Shown here one piece after another: positions 35,739-47,343 of a stretch of 64,000 nucleotides of DNA. Made by a program: the position numbers and the translations under genes. The notes beneath the pieces were generated by a model. It saw nothing but the letters and a program-made list of their open reading frames with translations. It made no database searches and was not told where the DNA came from. Position 1 is the first letter of the stretch. Every line of letters begins with the position of its first letter. This stretch comes from Taxillus chinensis (lineage: Eukaryota > Streptophyta > Magnoliopsida > Santalales > Loranthaceae): assembly GCA_023512835.1 (NCBI GenBank), contig CM042085.1:31109812-31173811 (forward strand), written 5' to 3'.

Positions 35739-37337
35739 TTAAGAAGTTAAATCTAGCATGCCAAGTTTTGTCAGAAGTTCATTGAGCCTGGCTTCATTCA
35801 ACGATTTGGTGAATATATCTGCAAGCTAGTCCTCAGTAGATTTGTACTCTAGCGAAATGTATTTCTTCAGCACATGATCTCGAATGAAATGATGTCTGAC
35901 TTCAATGTGCTTGGTTTTGGGGTGCATAGTAGGATTGTTGGAGATTTCTATGGCACTTGTATTATCAAAGTACAGTGGCATAACCTTAAGATTGAAGCCG
36001 TAGTTTGATAATTGATTGACCATCCATATCAGTTGAGCATAACAACTTCCTATAGCAATGTATTTAACCTCAACTATAGAGGTTAAAACTAAATTCTGTT
36101 TCTTGCTGAACCAGGATATAAGTCTATTGCCAAGAAGTTGACATGTTCTACTTGTGCTCTTTCTGTCAATTCTACAGCTTGCAAAGTCTGCATCTGAATA
36201 TTCTCTCAGTTTGAAATCAGGTTCCTTTGGATACCAAAGCCCCAAATTTTTAATTCCCTTGAGATACCGCATTATCTTCTTAACATATAATATGTGAGAT
36301 TCCTTGGGATTTGCTTGGTATCTTGCATGGATATATGTAGTGAACATTATATCAGGTCTACTTGTTGTCAGATACAGCAAGGAGCCAATCATGCTTCTGC
36401 ACTCTGTGATATCCACTTCTTTGCCTGCTTCATCCATATCCAGTTTGGCATTTGTAGGAATGGGTGTCTTCATGTGAGAAGCATCAGTCATTTTAAATTC
36501 TTTAGAATTTTTTGGTATACTTGGTATGACTGATAAATATCCCATCCTTCAATTGCTTGACCTCCAACCTAAGGAAGAATGAGAATTCTTCCATCATGCT
36601 CATTTCATATTCACTTTTTATCAGTTGGGAGAATTCTTCACATTGTTTTTTGTCCCTTGGTCCGAAAATGATGTCATCAACATAGATCTGCACAATCAAG
36701 GGTGATCTTTTTCCTTCCTTGAGAAATAGGTTAGGTCAATCTTGCCTTTTCTAAATTTATTCTTAATTAAGGACTCTGATAGAGTTTCATCCCAAGCCCG
36801 TGGAGATTGTTTCAGTCCATATAGAGCCTTTTTCAGCTTGTTCACTTTGTGCTCTTAATTAGGCTTTAGAAATCCAGGGGGTTGTTCAACATAGACTTCT
36901 TCTTGGAGGTCTCTATTCAGAAATGCACTTTTGACATCCATTTGATAGACTTTAAAGTATTTGAATGCTACATATGCCAAGAACATTCTAATTGCCTTTA
37001 ATCTTGCAACTGGTGCAAAGGTCTCATCATAATCAATGTCTTCTTCTTGTCTGTATCCCTTTGCAACCAGTATGGCCTTGTTTATGATCACAATGTCATT
37101 TGCATCAAGTTTGTTTTGGAAAATCCATTTCACTCCAATGACTTGTTGTGATCTAGGCCTGTTGACTAACTCTCATACTCTTTGTCTCTTAAACTGATTC
37201 AATTCTTCTTGCATAGCATCGATCCAATAGTGATCCTAAACTGTATCATCCACTAACTTTGGCTCCACTTGTGATAAGAAGCACATATATAGATTTTCAT
37301 GCAAAGTGGCAGCTCTTTTTCTTATACGTGCATTAGG
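35739..37337 (-). pseudogene. Ty1/copia reverse transcriptase and RNase H
   Basis: Read on the minus strand: the RT start [11 protein letters not shown] and ETFAPVARL, then [21 protein letters not shown] (37133-36855), the catalytic IYVDDIIFG (about 36690), and a long RNase H frame 36545-35826 with SMIGSLLYLT, SDADFASC and IEVRHHFIRDHV. The final frame ends DQLADIFTKSLNEA and stops at 35739. Stops and frameshifts at about 37165, 36855, 36700 and 36540 break it. Copia RT copies element RNA into cDNA. Confidence 0.9.
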
Positions 37338-37342
37338 ATCTC

Positions 37343-38709
37343 TGAAATAGAGCGTTTGTCACACATACATTTCAAATAAAATTTAAACTAAGTATAGCAT
37401 AGGGCTAACCTAGGTTGTTCACTAACCAGAGGACTTATAAAATTTAATTCAACTTATTCTTCAAGGGAAATAAAGAAAAGCTAAGTTAGAGAATTGCGGG
37501 ATTTTGTACAAAATTAAAATAAAATTAAATATGTAAAAAAATAAGTAATTAAAGATGTAATTGATTCAACCTCTCACTTAATTATTATTTATCATTATCT
37601 TCTAAAAATATAATACCATATTTAAGGCCCCATAATTCAATTAAACCAAGACTCCATTATTATAATTAAATTATGAATTCATACTAGAAATTAGACTTGA
37701 ACTCGTACTACTCCTAGGAACGATTATGTTTTGCATTCGGAAGATCAAATCGAACACTATAAAAAATAATCTTCAAATTTTAAAATTAATTAACTGCAAC
37801 CGCGAATTAATCACAATTAAAAATCTTGCTTTAAACAATTCACAATTAACTCCAACCGTAAATTAATTACAAAGAATTTAAAACAGATAGAGGAACGAAT
37901 TACAAACCATAGCACCTAAATAAATTATTGAGATGAGGAGCAGAGATTCAAAATAACAATTGAAGTTTAAAATTAAATCAAATACGAATTAATTCATACA
38001 AAATAAGATACAGAAATAGTACCACTCCACAGCCTTGTGGTTCTTTCTCTTTTCACTTTTGCTGCTACGAATAGATTGGGCGTGATGGAGGTTGTGTTGG
38101 GTGCAGCGTTATGGGTCTCCTCCCCTGCTAGCCCCGGACGTGATGGGATGATGGAGAAGGCTCATTGTGTGCTGCTGACCAGATGGGATCTTTTTATAGC
38201 CTTTCACGCAATCTTTTTTTGAACTCTCTTTCCAATTCTCTTCCAACCTTAGGTAATAAGTACTATCTTTCCAATTCTCTTCCTTAATGCTAGCCCACTT
38301 GATTAAATGCCCATTCTCTTTCAAATTCAACCTCATACCACATGCTTATTCATGTTACTATCTTCAATTATCCATAAATGTTTGACTTTTTAAATCTCTC
38401 TCCAATCACGCCCATGTAACTCCTTGATGTAATTTGAATAAGTGCTCCTTTTCTTCAATTCTTGTACCATACAAAAATATACAAAAGCAAATTCCAATTC
38501 TATACAAATTCTATATTAGTCCAAAATTTTAATATAAAGATTAGGATAATGGATTAAATAGTATAAATCACCAAAATTAATATTAATCTACAAAAATAAT
38601 TAAAAACATTAATAAGGAAAAACATTATTAAAATGCATTAATTTAATAAAATATTAAATTAAAGTTTATAAATTATATGCAAATTTAATGACAAATTTTA
38701 CAGTTATCA
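37343..38709 (-). repeat. gypsy solo LTR inserted in copia pol (1367 bp)
   Basis: Flanked by the perfect 5-bp duplication ATCTC (37338-37342 and 38710-38714). On the minus strand it runs TGATAACTG...CTATTTCA. It is homologous to the plus-strand LTR at 39799-41468 and to the split LTR starting at 48186. Removing it together with one duplication rejoins the copia linker between integrase and RT (GGAGAT to CCTAATGC). Confidence 0.9.
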
Positions 38710-38714
38710 ATCTC

Positions 38715-39607
38715 CTATTATCGGTTCAAAGGGGTGATCCTTCAATCTCCTTTTTGCTTTTGGTAGGTCTTCTCTTTCTTCAATTGGAACGCCTAGTTCC
38801 TTAATGTCAGGTTCTTGGGCTGGTGGTTGTGACTAAGACTAAACAGGCCGATTTAGTTCCTTCTAATTTTCTAATGGGTTTGGCATTTGTTCCTTAGCAA
38901 TCTGTTCAGTAGGTTCCTCTTTAGTTACAGGTACTCGTTCCCGTGGTTCTACTTTCTGGTTGTCTATATCTTTGTCTTCGACAATAGTATCCTACAACTC
39001 ATTAACAGCTTTGTCTCCCTTTTGCATACCATGGTTTGTTTCATCAAAAGAAACATGAATAGACTCTTCAATGGTTTTGGTCCTCCTATTAATCACACGA
39101 TAAACCTTGCTATTCATGAAATATCCAACTAGATATCCATTATCTAACTTAACATTAAACTTATTCAAGTAATCCTTGCTGTTGTTTAGAATATAACAAG
39201 TACACCCGAAGATCCTGAGGTGACCAATATTTGGTCTCCTTCCCTTCTATAACTCATATGGTGTTTTCATGGCTCGTTTGTTAATTAGGGTTTTATTTTG
39301 CATATAACATGTAATGGCAACAACTTTAGCTTATAAAAATTTTGAGAACTGAACTCCTATTAACATAGTTCTAAGAGCTTTAACTAAGGTATGATTCTTG
39401 GTATCTAGTACAATTTCTCAGCTCCAAGAACTCCATTTTGTTATGGAGTTCTTGGAGATGAGAAATTGTACTGGATACCATGCTCAGCACAGAACTCTAA
39501 CATATCAAAAAATTCAAACTCCTTCCCATGATTGCTTCTAATGCATTTAATAGAGAGACTCTTCACATTAGATATCCAGTTAAAGATTACAACCAAGTTT
39601 TTGATGA
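38715..39607 (-). pseudogene. Ty1/copia integrase, C-terminal half and linker
   Basis: On the minus strand the frame has KCIRSNHGKEFEFFDML (about 39560), then FSSPRTP and QNGVLE of the integrase core, the later segment LVKALRTMLIG (about 39380), and the chromosomal linker region rich in E, P and K (38970-38760). The N-terminal half is missing: the sequence jumps at about 39607 into a gypsy gag fragment. A hairpin-forming replacement at 39400-39479 breaks the frame next to the QNG motif. Confidence 0.8.
39400..39479. repeat. 80-bp quasi-palindrome in copia integrase
   Basis: Arms 39400-39435 and 39444-39479 pair over 36 bases with only a few mismatches around an 8-base loop. One arm is the normal integrase code for GIQYNFSSPRTP; the other replaces a few bases expected between VLE and KNHTLVKAL with its inverted copy. 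Confidence 0.85.
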
Positions 39608-39798
39608 TGGAAAGAATCGATTTAGGAATAATCTCTTCAGCTCGTTCCAACATGTGACATGTTCTGGTTGCAAGTAGTACAACTAATCTTTGACAACTCC
39701 ATCAAGTGAAAATGGAAAAGCTCTTAGCTTGATCTGATCTTTGTGGACATTGTGGGGCTTCATGGTTGAGCAGACCACATTGAACTCCTTAAGGTGCT
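39608..39798 (-). pseudogene. gypsy gag fragment, inverted
   Basis: On the minus strand it reads KHLKEFNVVCSTMKP, then FPFSLDG and ELKRLFLNRFFPSS. This is the same Gag segment as at about 42104-42290 on the plus strand, but it keeps about 25 bases that are deleted there. It is fused on one side to the copia integrase (39607) and abuts the plus-oriented LTR on the other (39799). Confidence 0.8.
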
Positions 39799-40107
39799 TA
39801 ATAACTGCAAAATTTATCATTAAATTTGCATTTAATTTATAGGCTTTAATTTAATATTTTGTTGAATTAATGTATTTTTATAATACTTTTCCCCAATTTT
39901 AATTATTTACTATTTTATTCACTTTTATAGATTTAATATTAATTTTGATGGTTTTTAAGGTTTAATTAATTATTCTAATTTTAATATTAATTCTTTAGTC
40001 TTAATTGATTATTTTATGTTTAATCTAAGTAGAATTTTTTATCTATATATTTTGGTTAATTGATTGATATTTTTATTTTTATTTTAATATCTTATTTTGT
40101 GTTTCAC

Positions 40108-40151
<44 letters not shown>

Positions 40152-41468
40152 TGTTTGCATGTGAGTCCCTTGGAGAGCAATTGGAAAGCATTTTAAGTGT
40201 GGGCCCATGAAAAAGTCAAAGAAGAAAGGTGGAAAGAAGAAGAAGTTGGGCGATGTTTAAAATTCAATTGATGTTTTTGCATGCATTACGTGCGGGGTCC
40301 ACATTGGCATGGAAAGAAAAAGAAATAAGAAAGGCTTCACGTAAGTATTGGAGAGAAATTGGAAAAAGATGGTGCATGGGGCGTGAATGAAAAGAAAGGA
40401 GAAAAAAAAGAGGCAACTTATCATATATTTAAACAACCAATGAGGAAAGAAGACCCACATGGCAGCCATCTCTCCATTCACGGCCTGCACCAAGAGTCCC
40501 ACGCCCAGCTGACGCAGCATACACGCCGTAACACCCACGTCCTGCAGAAGAGACCCAGCTGACGCAGCCGTTCTCTCTTCACGCAAAGGCGAACCAGGCA
40601 ACCTCTTCACGCCGACGCTGCCCCCAGCATCCAATTGCCCAGCGACGCCACAGGCCATTCTCGCCCAGTCTCTGTGCAGTAGTTTTACAAAGCAGATATA
40701 GCAGAAATTGGAGAGAGATAGCGCAACAGGCGTTGAAGATCCGGATCAAGTTCAAGACTGGATAATTAATTTTTTGCAGCCTATTTTTCTTAATTCTGTT
40801 CTAATTCTGTTTTTAAAATTTTTCCAAACATATTTGTGATTTTCCAACCCATGAAGGGGTAAGTATTTTGTAATTGGTTTAGCGTAGCACTTTAGATGCT
40901 TGTTTTGAATTCATGTTTTAATATTTAATTCAGTATTTTATGTGCTATGAATTAATTCTCTATCTCTTTGATTTGTTAATTTAATATCTCGGTTGAGTGT
41001 TGATTTAGCAATTCATCGTGCGTTAATATTTTAATTGAGTGGAAAGATTTGTTTCATAGGGAACAGACAGTCTTTTGAAAATTAATTCGTAATTATTCTG
41101 GTTGGAATAAATTCATAATTTAATTGTATTCATGGTGTCTTGATGCATTTAAATTATGGGGCCATAATTTATCAAATTTATCTTTTGGGATAGTGATAAG
41201 CAACATTCAGGTGTGAAATTAAACCGGTTACATTCTTTGATTAATTGAATTTCATAGTTTAAAATCTTTGCTTTAATTAGTCTTAATTCATTCAAAAATC
41301 ACCCCAATTTTATATTTATTTATTTTTATTAGTTTTTGTTAAACAAGTAAATAAATATGTTGAATTAAATTTTATAAGTCCTCTGGTAGAGAACGATCTA
41401 GGTTAAGCCACTAGCTATACTTAGTTTAAATTTTATTTGGAGTGCGTGTGCAACAAACCCCCTTTTCA
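39799..41468 (+). repeat. 5' LTR of plus-strand gypsy element (1670 bp)
   Basis: Starts TAATAACTG (the family start is TGATAACTG, so TG has become TA) and ends CCCTTTTCA three bases before the primer binding site at 41472. A TATA-like TATATTTAAAC lies at about 40424. It contains an (ATT)n run at 40112-40151. Homologous to the LTRs at 37343-38709 and 48186 onward. Confidence 0.85.
40112..40151. repeat. (ATT)n microsatellite in LTR
   Basis: About thirteen ATT units. The split copy of this LTR has a shorter AAT run at the same place (about 63970). Confidence 0.9.
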
Positions 41469-41471
41469 AAT

Positions 41472-41489
41472 TGGCGCCGTTGCTGGTGA
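41472..41489 (+). other. primer binding site, tRNA-Asp type
   Basis: TGGCGCCGTTGCTGGTGA matches the 3' end complement used by Athila/Tat elements (tRNA-Asp), with 12 perfect bases at its start. It lies three bases after the LTR end, which fixes the LTR boundary and the plus orientation. Confidence 0.85.
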
Positions 41490-41818
41490 GGCATTAAGTT
41501 TGATTCAATTTATTTTCTTGCTTGTTTTATTATTTGTCTTGTTTTTAATTTATTTAGTATTTTGTTCGGACTTATTCGGTAGTTTTTTGTTTTTGTTTTT
41601 GCAGGTTTCCTTTTTTTTTTTTTTTTATTATAAAAAATAAAAAAATTGTTTCTATTTTTCTTAAGTTTCCATTTTTGCGGGTTTCCTTTTCTAATAAGTT
41701 TCCTGTTTTGTTTTATTTTCTTTTTTCTCATAGTTTTATTTTTTATAGGTTTTTCTTTTTTATTTTATTTTCTTTTCTTTTCTTTTCTCTTCCTCTTAAT
41801 TTCCTTTTTTGCAGTTTT

Positions 41819-43316
41819 ATGACACGATCCACTACAGGGGAACTACTAGATTTGGATCCAGAGATTGAGCGGAACTTGAGGACTTGTCTTCGACACACTC
41901 ACGTAAAGGAAGAAAGACCCTCATCAACAATGGCAGGGCAAAACAGAGAGTACAACCGCACCATCCGAGAGTTGGTAGCACCAGACATCAACTATCAACC
42001 GACGTGTATTGCCTACCCAGCCTTGGAGACTGACTTCGAGCTCAGATCTGGTCTTATACATCTTCTTCCCAAGTTCCATGGGCTATATGGAGAAGACCCA
42101 CACAAACATCTTAAGGAGTTCAATATGGTCTGCTCAACCATGAAGCCCTGCAATGCCCCAGAAGATCAGATCAAGTTGAGAGATTTCCCATTCTCACTTG
42201 ATGGAGCTGCAACTAGAAGATGTCACAAGCTGGAACGAGCTGAAGAAATTGTTCTTGAATCGATTCTTCTAGCATTGAGGACCACAGCGATCCGGAAGGA
42301 GATCTCAGGCATCAAACAGGGACATAGTGAGACGATGTACGAGTATTGGGTGCGCTTCAAGAAGTTGGTTGCTAGTTGTCTACATCACCAAATCAGCGAC
42401 CAACTTCTCATCTAGTACTTCTACGAGGGTCTTACATCTATGGAGAGGAGCATGGTGGATGTAGCTGCAGGAAGAGCCCTAGTTGACAAAACACCAGTGG
42501 ATGCAAGAGCTCTCATTGACAAGATGGCACAGAATACACAGTAATTTGGAGATCGAGCATTGCCTACACAGCGAGGAGTCCACCATGTGAGCCCCAGCAC
42601 ACAGACCAGTCTTGAGGCACACAAGCTTGATGAGATCTCTACTATGATAAGGCAGATAGCCTTAGCCTTACCAGCTCTTACTAGTCCTGCAAAAGTTTGT
42701 GGAATCTGCACTGCCACTGATCACCCTACTGATGCATGTCCACAACTTCAGGGAATAGAAGAGTGCAATGACATCTTTCCAAGTTGCTTATATGAGCAGC
42801 TGCAGCAGCGTCCCCCTCAGCAGAAATATGATCCATTCTCACTGACATATAATCCAGGGTGGAGAGATCATCCCAATCTTCACTATGGGACAGGGGAACC
42901 CCAAAGACCTCCATATCCTTAGAATTTTCAGAAGAGGCCTGAGGGGCCAACATCGAATGGTCAACAGCAAGCTCATCCTCAACAAAAGGCAGAACTAGAT
43001 AACTTTAATCTCCTTGAGTAGATTGTGCTCAACCAACAGAATGAGTTGAAGGAACTCAAGATGTAAATAAGTCAGATGGCCACCGCTGTGCATGATATCA
43101 CTAGTCAGTAGCAAAACACACTTCCCTCTTAGACTACCCCCAATCCTAAGAGGAATGTCAGTTCTATCATTTTGAGGAGTGGCAAGCGAACTGGAGATCC
43201 ACAGGTTCCATCTACTCCACCAGGATTTGCACCACTAGCCAAGGGGCCACCCCTACCTCAACCACTAAGGAAGCAGAGATCAAGGAAAAAGAGCTGAAGA
43301 AGGAGAAGGAGATCAC
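41819..43316 (+). pseudogene. Athila/Tat-type gypsy gag
   Basis: Starts at the ATG at 41819 (MTRSTTGELLDLDPE). It has the Athila-type Gag core (GLIHLLPKFHGLYGEDPHKH, KEFNMVCSTMKP, IRKEISGIKQGHSETMYEYW) and a CGICTATDHPTDAC zinc-knuckle-like motif near 42700. A roughly 25-base deletion near 42230 shifts the frame for 20 codons before it recovers. Stops lie at 42415, about 42543, 42920 and further on. The frame is cut at 43316 by a foreign block of about 4 kb, after which the protease continues at 47344. Confidence 0.85.
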
Positions 43317-43317
43317 T

Positions 43318-43701
43318 TGTTGGACCTCGGCTAGGGCACTCACTATCACAATATTGTCCGCTTTGGCACTCGCGCGCCCACCCATGGGCCGCAGCCCGCA
43401 CGGATTTGTTTCTAACGGGCCGCGACCCGTTAAAACGCGTTGTGACAAGGTGCACATAAGCCTCCTCATTAGGACGACCTCAATGTTCGCCCTAACCGAT
43501 GTGGGATTGATCTATGGGACGTTAGAGACCCAACAGTCTCCCCCCCCAATCCTACCACCGGGGTAGAGGACCCGGCTACGATACCACTTGTTGGACCTCG
43601 GCCAGGGCACTCACTATCACAATATTGTCCGCTTTAGCACTCACGCACCCACCCATGGGCCGCAGCCCGCACGGATTTGTTTCTAACGGACCGCAGCCCA
43701 C
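43318..43701 (-). mobile_element. TRIM-like element with 53-bp interior
   Basis: On the minus strand the complete 3' LTR (43535-43318, 218 bp) starts TGTTGGGTC and ends GGTCCAACA. A second, truncated copy covers 43701-43589. Between them only 53 bases remain. They contain a methionine-tRNA-type primer site (TGGTATCGTAGC, 43586-43575) two bases after the LTR end and a purine tract (GGGGGGGAGAC) directly before the 3' LTR. There is no coding part. The 5' LTR is cut at 43701 by copia sequence. Confidence 0.8.
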
Positions 43702-46700
43702 CTTAACTTGCTGCTGCCGCCGCTTTTCAACCACGGAGTTCTGGCTTTACTCTGACGAAACCGCCCAAATTCACACCTGAGCTTTTCTCCCAGTGGAAAG
43801 CTCGCATGAAGATGTTTATAATATGCCATGATCATCTTATGTGGCCATGTCTTCATCAGAAGATTCCAATTCCGATGACTATCGGAGAACATGGAGTTAG
43901 AAGGCTAAAGACAGATGCTGAACTTACCAACGATGAAAGAGCCTGGCGGTGCGCTAGTGAAAAGGCTCTGCTTATGTTACATCGTCTCTCGGATTCCGTG
44001 GCTTTCACGGACGTCCAGGGCTGCACGACAAAGAAAAGCCGTTTGGGACAAACCGACAATCCTCTATGAGGGGAGTCGGTCCCAGTACGAGAATGTGATC
44101 TCGTACTCTCGAACGTAACTTTGAGAGTTTTAATCATAAACCGGACGAATCACTCGAAAGCATCTATCGGAGATTCGGCAAGCTCATTCTTGAGTCAAGA
44201 CTGATCAATGAGCACTATTCTCAATCCCAGATCAATGACAAGTTCTTTCGCTCCTTGCCGGATCGCTACTACTCCAAACAACTCCAGATGCAATCGACAA
44301 GAACTGGCAGGTATGTTCCCCTTGAAGAACTATATGGAGAGTCATGGACTCACGAAGTCAGGTTTAAGTACTCGACAGGGGATGAGAAAATAGCTCGGAA
44401 AGAAAAGGGGGTAGCTCTCAAAACTACGGAATGTCTAAACATACCGAGGAATGATGATACGGACGTGTCCGAGAATTCGATTCGACGAGGAGGAGGAGAT
44501 AGCCCTTCTTGTCAAATCCTTTGAGCGATTCCTACGGAAAAGCGAAAAAGGGTTCGAAGACGCTCATCATCATTTTTCCAAAGGAAGGAGCGACCGGAGT
44601 CCAGTTCCCAGGAATGCTTCAACTGTGGGAAAATCGGTCACTGGGCCAAGGAATGCAGGTCCAAATCAAAAGTAGTCGAGAAAAGTGACAGGGTAACTCC
44701 TTGGCGCTCCACCTCAGACAACAGCAAGTACAAGAAGAAGGCGCTCGTGACAAAATACATGAGTGGCTCAGAAGAAGAGGAGGAATCCTCGGATGATGAG
44801 CCAACCACTAAGCCGAACGTCTGCCTCATGGCAAGTATCGAGGTACCTTCTATCTTTGAGCTCCTGAGTAAATTAGAATCTCTTACTACTGCATGTGATC
44901 ATGAAAAGAATGAGAGACGAATAATTACTCAAATGTACAAAGATATGGAAAGTCAGAATAAACGTCTTGAGTTTACCATTAATAGACTCGAAAAGGACAT
45001 CACTGACTTCAGAGGAAAAGAAGCTTGGTATCACGATTTAAGAGCTGAAAATCATTTGTTAAATACCAATCTCTCAGGCCTAAAAGTTATAGTAAAAAGA
45101 CTCGAAAATGAACTGGAGCAGGAAAAGGAGATAAATCGTAAGTGGCTAAAATCCGGGGAAATAGCCTCTACCTTTAGGACTGATTCTGACGACATTCGAG
45201 TCAAACCTGGCCTAGGTTCCGAGTCATCAACATCCATAGCTCAAGCTACCGAGTGTCCTCCGGATTTCACTCCTAAACTAACCAACTTATATCCTGTTAG
45301 TACATCTAAACCGTTGGATGGTTTCATTTCAGGTGGCACCATAGTTTATGATCGTGGAGTCGAGGTCATATCGCACTTCCCGAAGCAGTAGCACCCGTAA
45401 CTAAAGATGAAGGGAAGGCTGCTGCAGTTAAAGCCAAAACTGTAGCACCCAAAAAGAAAGACAAGGCTAAGGCTGATGCATCTAGGGCCAAGAGCGCGTC
45501 ACCCAAACGCAATGGATTAGGCCACAGGGAACAGAGTAGAAAGTCCATAAAATCTAAGAGACCTGTATCCCCTGTTTGTACTTCACATTATAGTGTCTGT
45601 TCCATCCGTAGGGAAATAGGTCATTATCATTATGAATGTTGGAGTTTATCCGATAACCTGGCTTTGTAATCAATTTCATATCAATAAAGATCGGTTAAAC
45701 AAAAAGGGTTCTTCGAGCAAAACAAAATCCAAACCTCGAAGGAGTATCTCTCCCAAGAAAACCCAAATAAAAGAGGTAGTTGAAACTAACAAGCTAAAGT
45801 CAACTTGGAGAGCTAAAAGTCCTAGCAAAATCAAATCCGTAAATATTGACAATACTATTGCTCTCTAACCGCCTGAAACAAGTTTGGGCACCAAAAGTGT
45901 AAACCGTTGTCTTTCAGGAGCATCTCTGGAATGCATTGCCGGATCACTTGAAGTTAAAGATCAATAAAAGCAAGTGGATCCTTGATATTGGATGCTCCGG
46001 ACATATGACGGGTGATCGGACTCGCTTGTAGAAGTTAATGATAAACAAGGTCCATCCGTTTCATATGGCGACAACAAAGAAAGGTAAGACTATCGGGTAT
46101 GGCACCTTAACTAACGACCGTGTATCAATCACTAGAGTTGTACTAGTCGAAGGTTTAAAGCATAATTTGCTAAATGTCGGTAATTTATGTGACAAAGGAT
46201 TTATTGTTTCCTTTTTGTCCAACACCAGTACGGTAAGAGAAAACTTATCCTGGAGATGTTAAGTTATCCGGATCAAGAGATGGGGACATATACTCAGGGT
46301 CTTAAGAAATAATTCTTCCGACCCTGTATGCTTCCTCACTAAAGCATCGATGAAGATAGTTGGCTATGGCACAAGCGATGCGCACATTTAAACTTTAAGA
46401 CTTTGTCTAAATTAGCGTCACTTGATCTTGTCACCGGTCTACCTAAACTCAAGTTCTCCAGAGACTCTCTCTCGTCGAGAATGCCAACTGGGCAAACAGA
46501 CCAAACATAGCTTTAAGAGCAAATCAGTTAATTCAATAATCGCTCCTCTACAACTTCTTCATATGGACCTATGTGGTCCTATATCTGTTCCGTCACTAGC
46601 TGGTGCGAGATATACCCTAGTGGTTATCGATGATTTCACCAGATACACATGGGTGGGTCGACATTTTCACTGCTGCTTCGATTCGGGATGGGCTCCTGTG

Positions 46701-46735
46701 CACCTCCGGAGTTAAGGCGAGTGTTGAATAGCATA
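43702..46735 (+). pseudogene. Ty1/copia fragment: gag, protease, start of integrase
   Basis: Gag reads through several frames: FSQWKARMKMF near 43780, LTNDERAWRCASEKALLML near 43920, YEGSRSQYENVIS near 44075 and INDKFFRSLPDRYY near 44230. A zinc knuckle CFNCGKIGHWAKEC lies near 44612. A coiled-coil frame follows to about 45390. The protease is seen near 45980 as WILDIGCSGHMTGD; the usual D-S/T-G is DIG here, so the active site is altered. The pre-integrase region and integrase start (LLHMDLCGPI, YTLVVIDDFTRYTW) end at 46735. RT and RNase H are missing. Confidence 0.8.
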
Positions 46736-46813
46736 CTGCTTTCTTCGGCCATTTCAGAGATTGAAAGAGTGGGATCTCTACTTAGAACAAATAGAACTTG
46801 CTCTGATACCACT
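46736..46813 (-). other. copia 5' leader with primer binding site
   Basis: On the minus strand TGGTATCAGAGCAAG (46811-46797) is the methionine-tRNA primer site, two bases after the LTR end at 46814. So the inverted arm 46814-47053 is the end of a minus-oriented LTR whose interior pointed to lower coordinates. Confidence 0.7.
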
Positions 46814-47343
46814 TGATGGTCCCTTGGAGCCTAGAGGGGGGTGAATAGGCTCTTATCGAAACTCTTTTTGATTTTCTTATAACACAACACTTATCTAGTT
46901 AAGTGATAGAATCACTGCGGAAGATAACCAGATAGTGGAAGTATTTTGTTTTATTATCAAAAGATAAATACAACAAAATAGAAGCAAGACTCTCTTACAC
47001 TCTGTTTACAAATGAACTCACACACTAGCCAAATTCTATCTCCAAAAATGAAAATGAATGTGCATTTGTTAAGAAAAGACTAATCCTGTGTATGCACAAG
47101 CGGTTTCATTTTTGGAGATAGAATTTGGCTAGTGTATGAGTTCATTTGTAAACAGAGTGTAAGAGAGTCTTGCTTCTATTTTGTTGTATTTATCTTTTGA
47201 TAATAAAACAAAATACTTCCACTATCTGGTTATCTTCCGCAGTGATTCTATCACTTAACTAGATAAGTGTTGTGTCATAAGAGAATCAAAAAGAGTTTCG
47301 ATAAGAGCCTATTCACCCCCCTCTAGGCTCCAAGGGACCATCA
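46814..47343. repeat. large inverted repeat: two head-to-head copia LTR ends
   Basis: Arms 46814-47053 and 47104-47343 are both 240 bp and nearly identical, differing at only a few positions. The 50-base centre contains a further short pairing (TGTGCAT with ATGCACA). The outer ends read TGATGGTCCC and GGGACCATCA, with TATTCACCCCCCTCTAG typical of copia U5. The left arm has a primer site outside it; the right arm abuts gypsy protease sequence. Confidence 0.85.

Noticed and set aside
41477..41820. T-rich membrane-like frame before the gypsy gag (from 41675)
   Set aside because: Phe-rich translation of the T-rich leader; the Gag start is the ATG at 41819 in the same frame.
42218..42270. LERAEEI segment shared by gypsy gag and the copia region at 39.6 kb as a conserved motif
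   Set aside because: It is a frameshifted reading of the same gag DNA; the copy at 39608-39798 is a gypsy fragment, not copia integrase.
44739..45391. 214-codon plus-strand frame with coiled coil as a host gene
   Set aside because: It directly follows a copia zinc knuckle and precedes the copia protease, so it is the coiled-coil tail of copia Gag.
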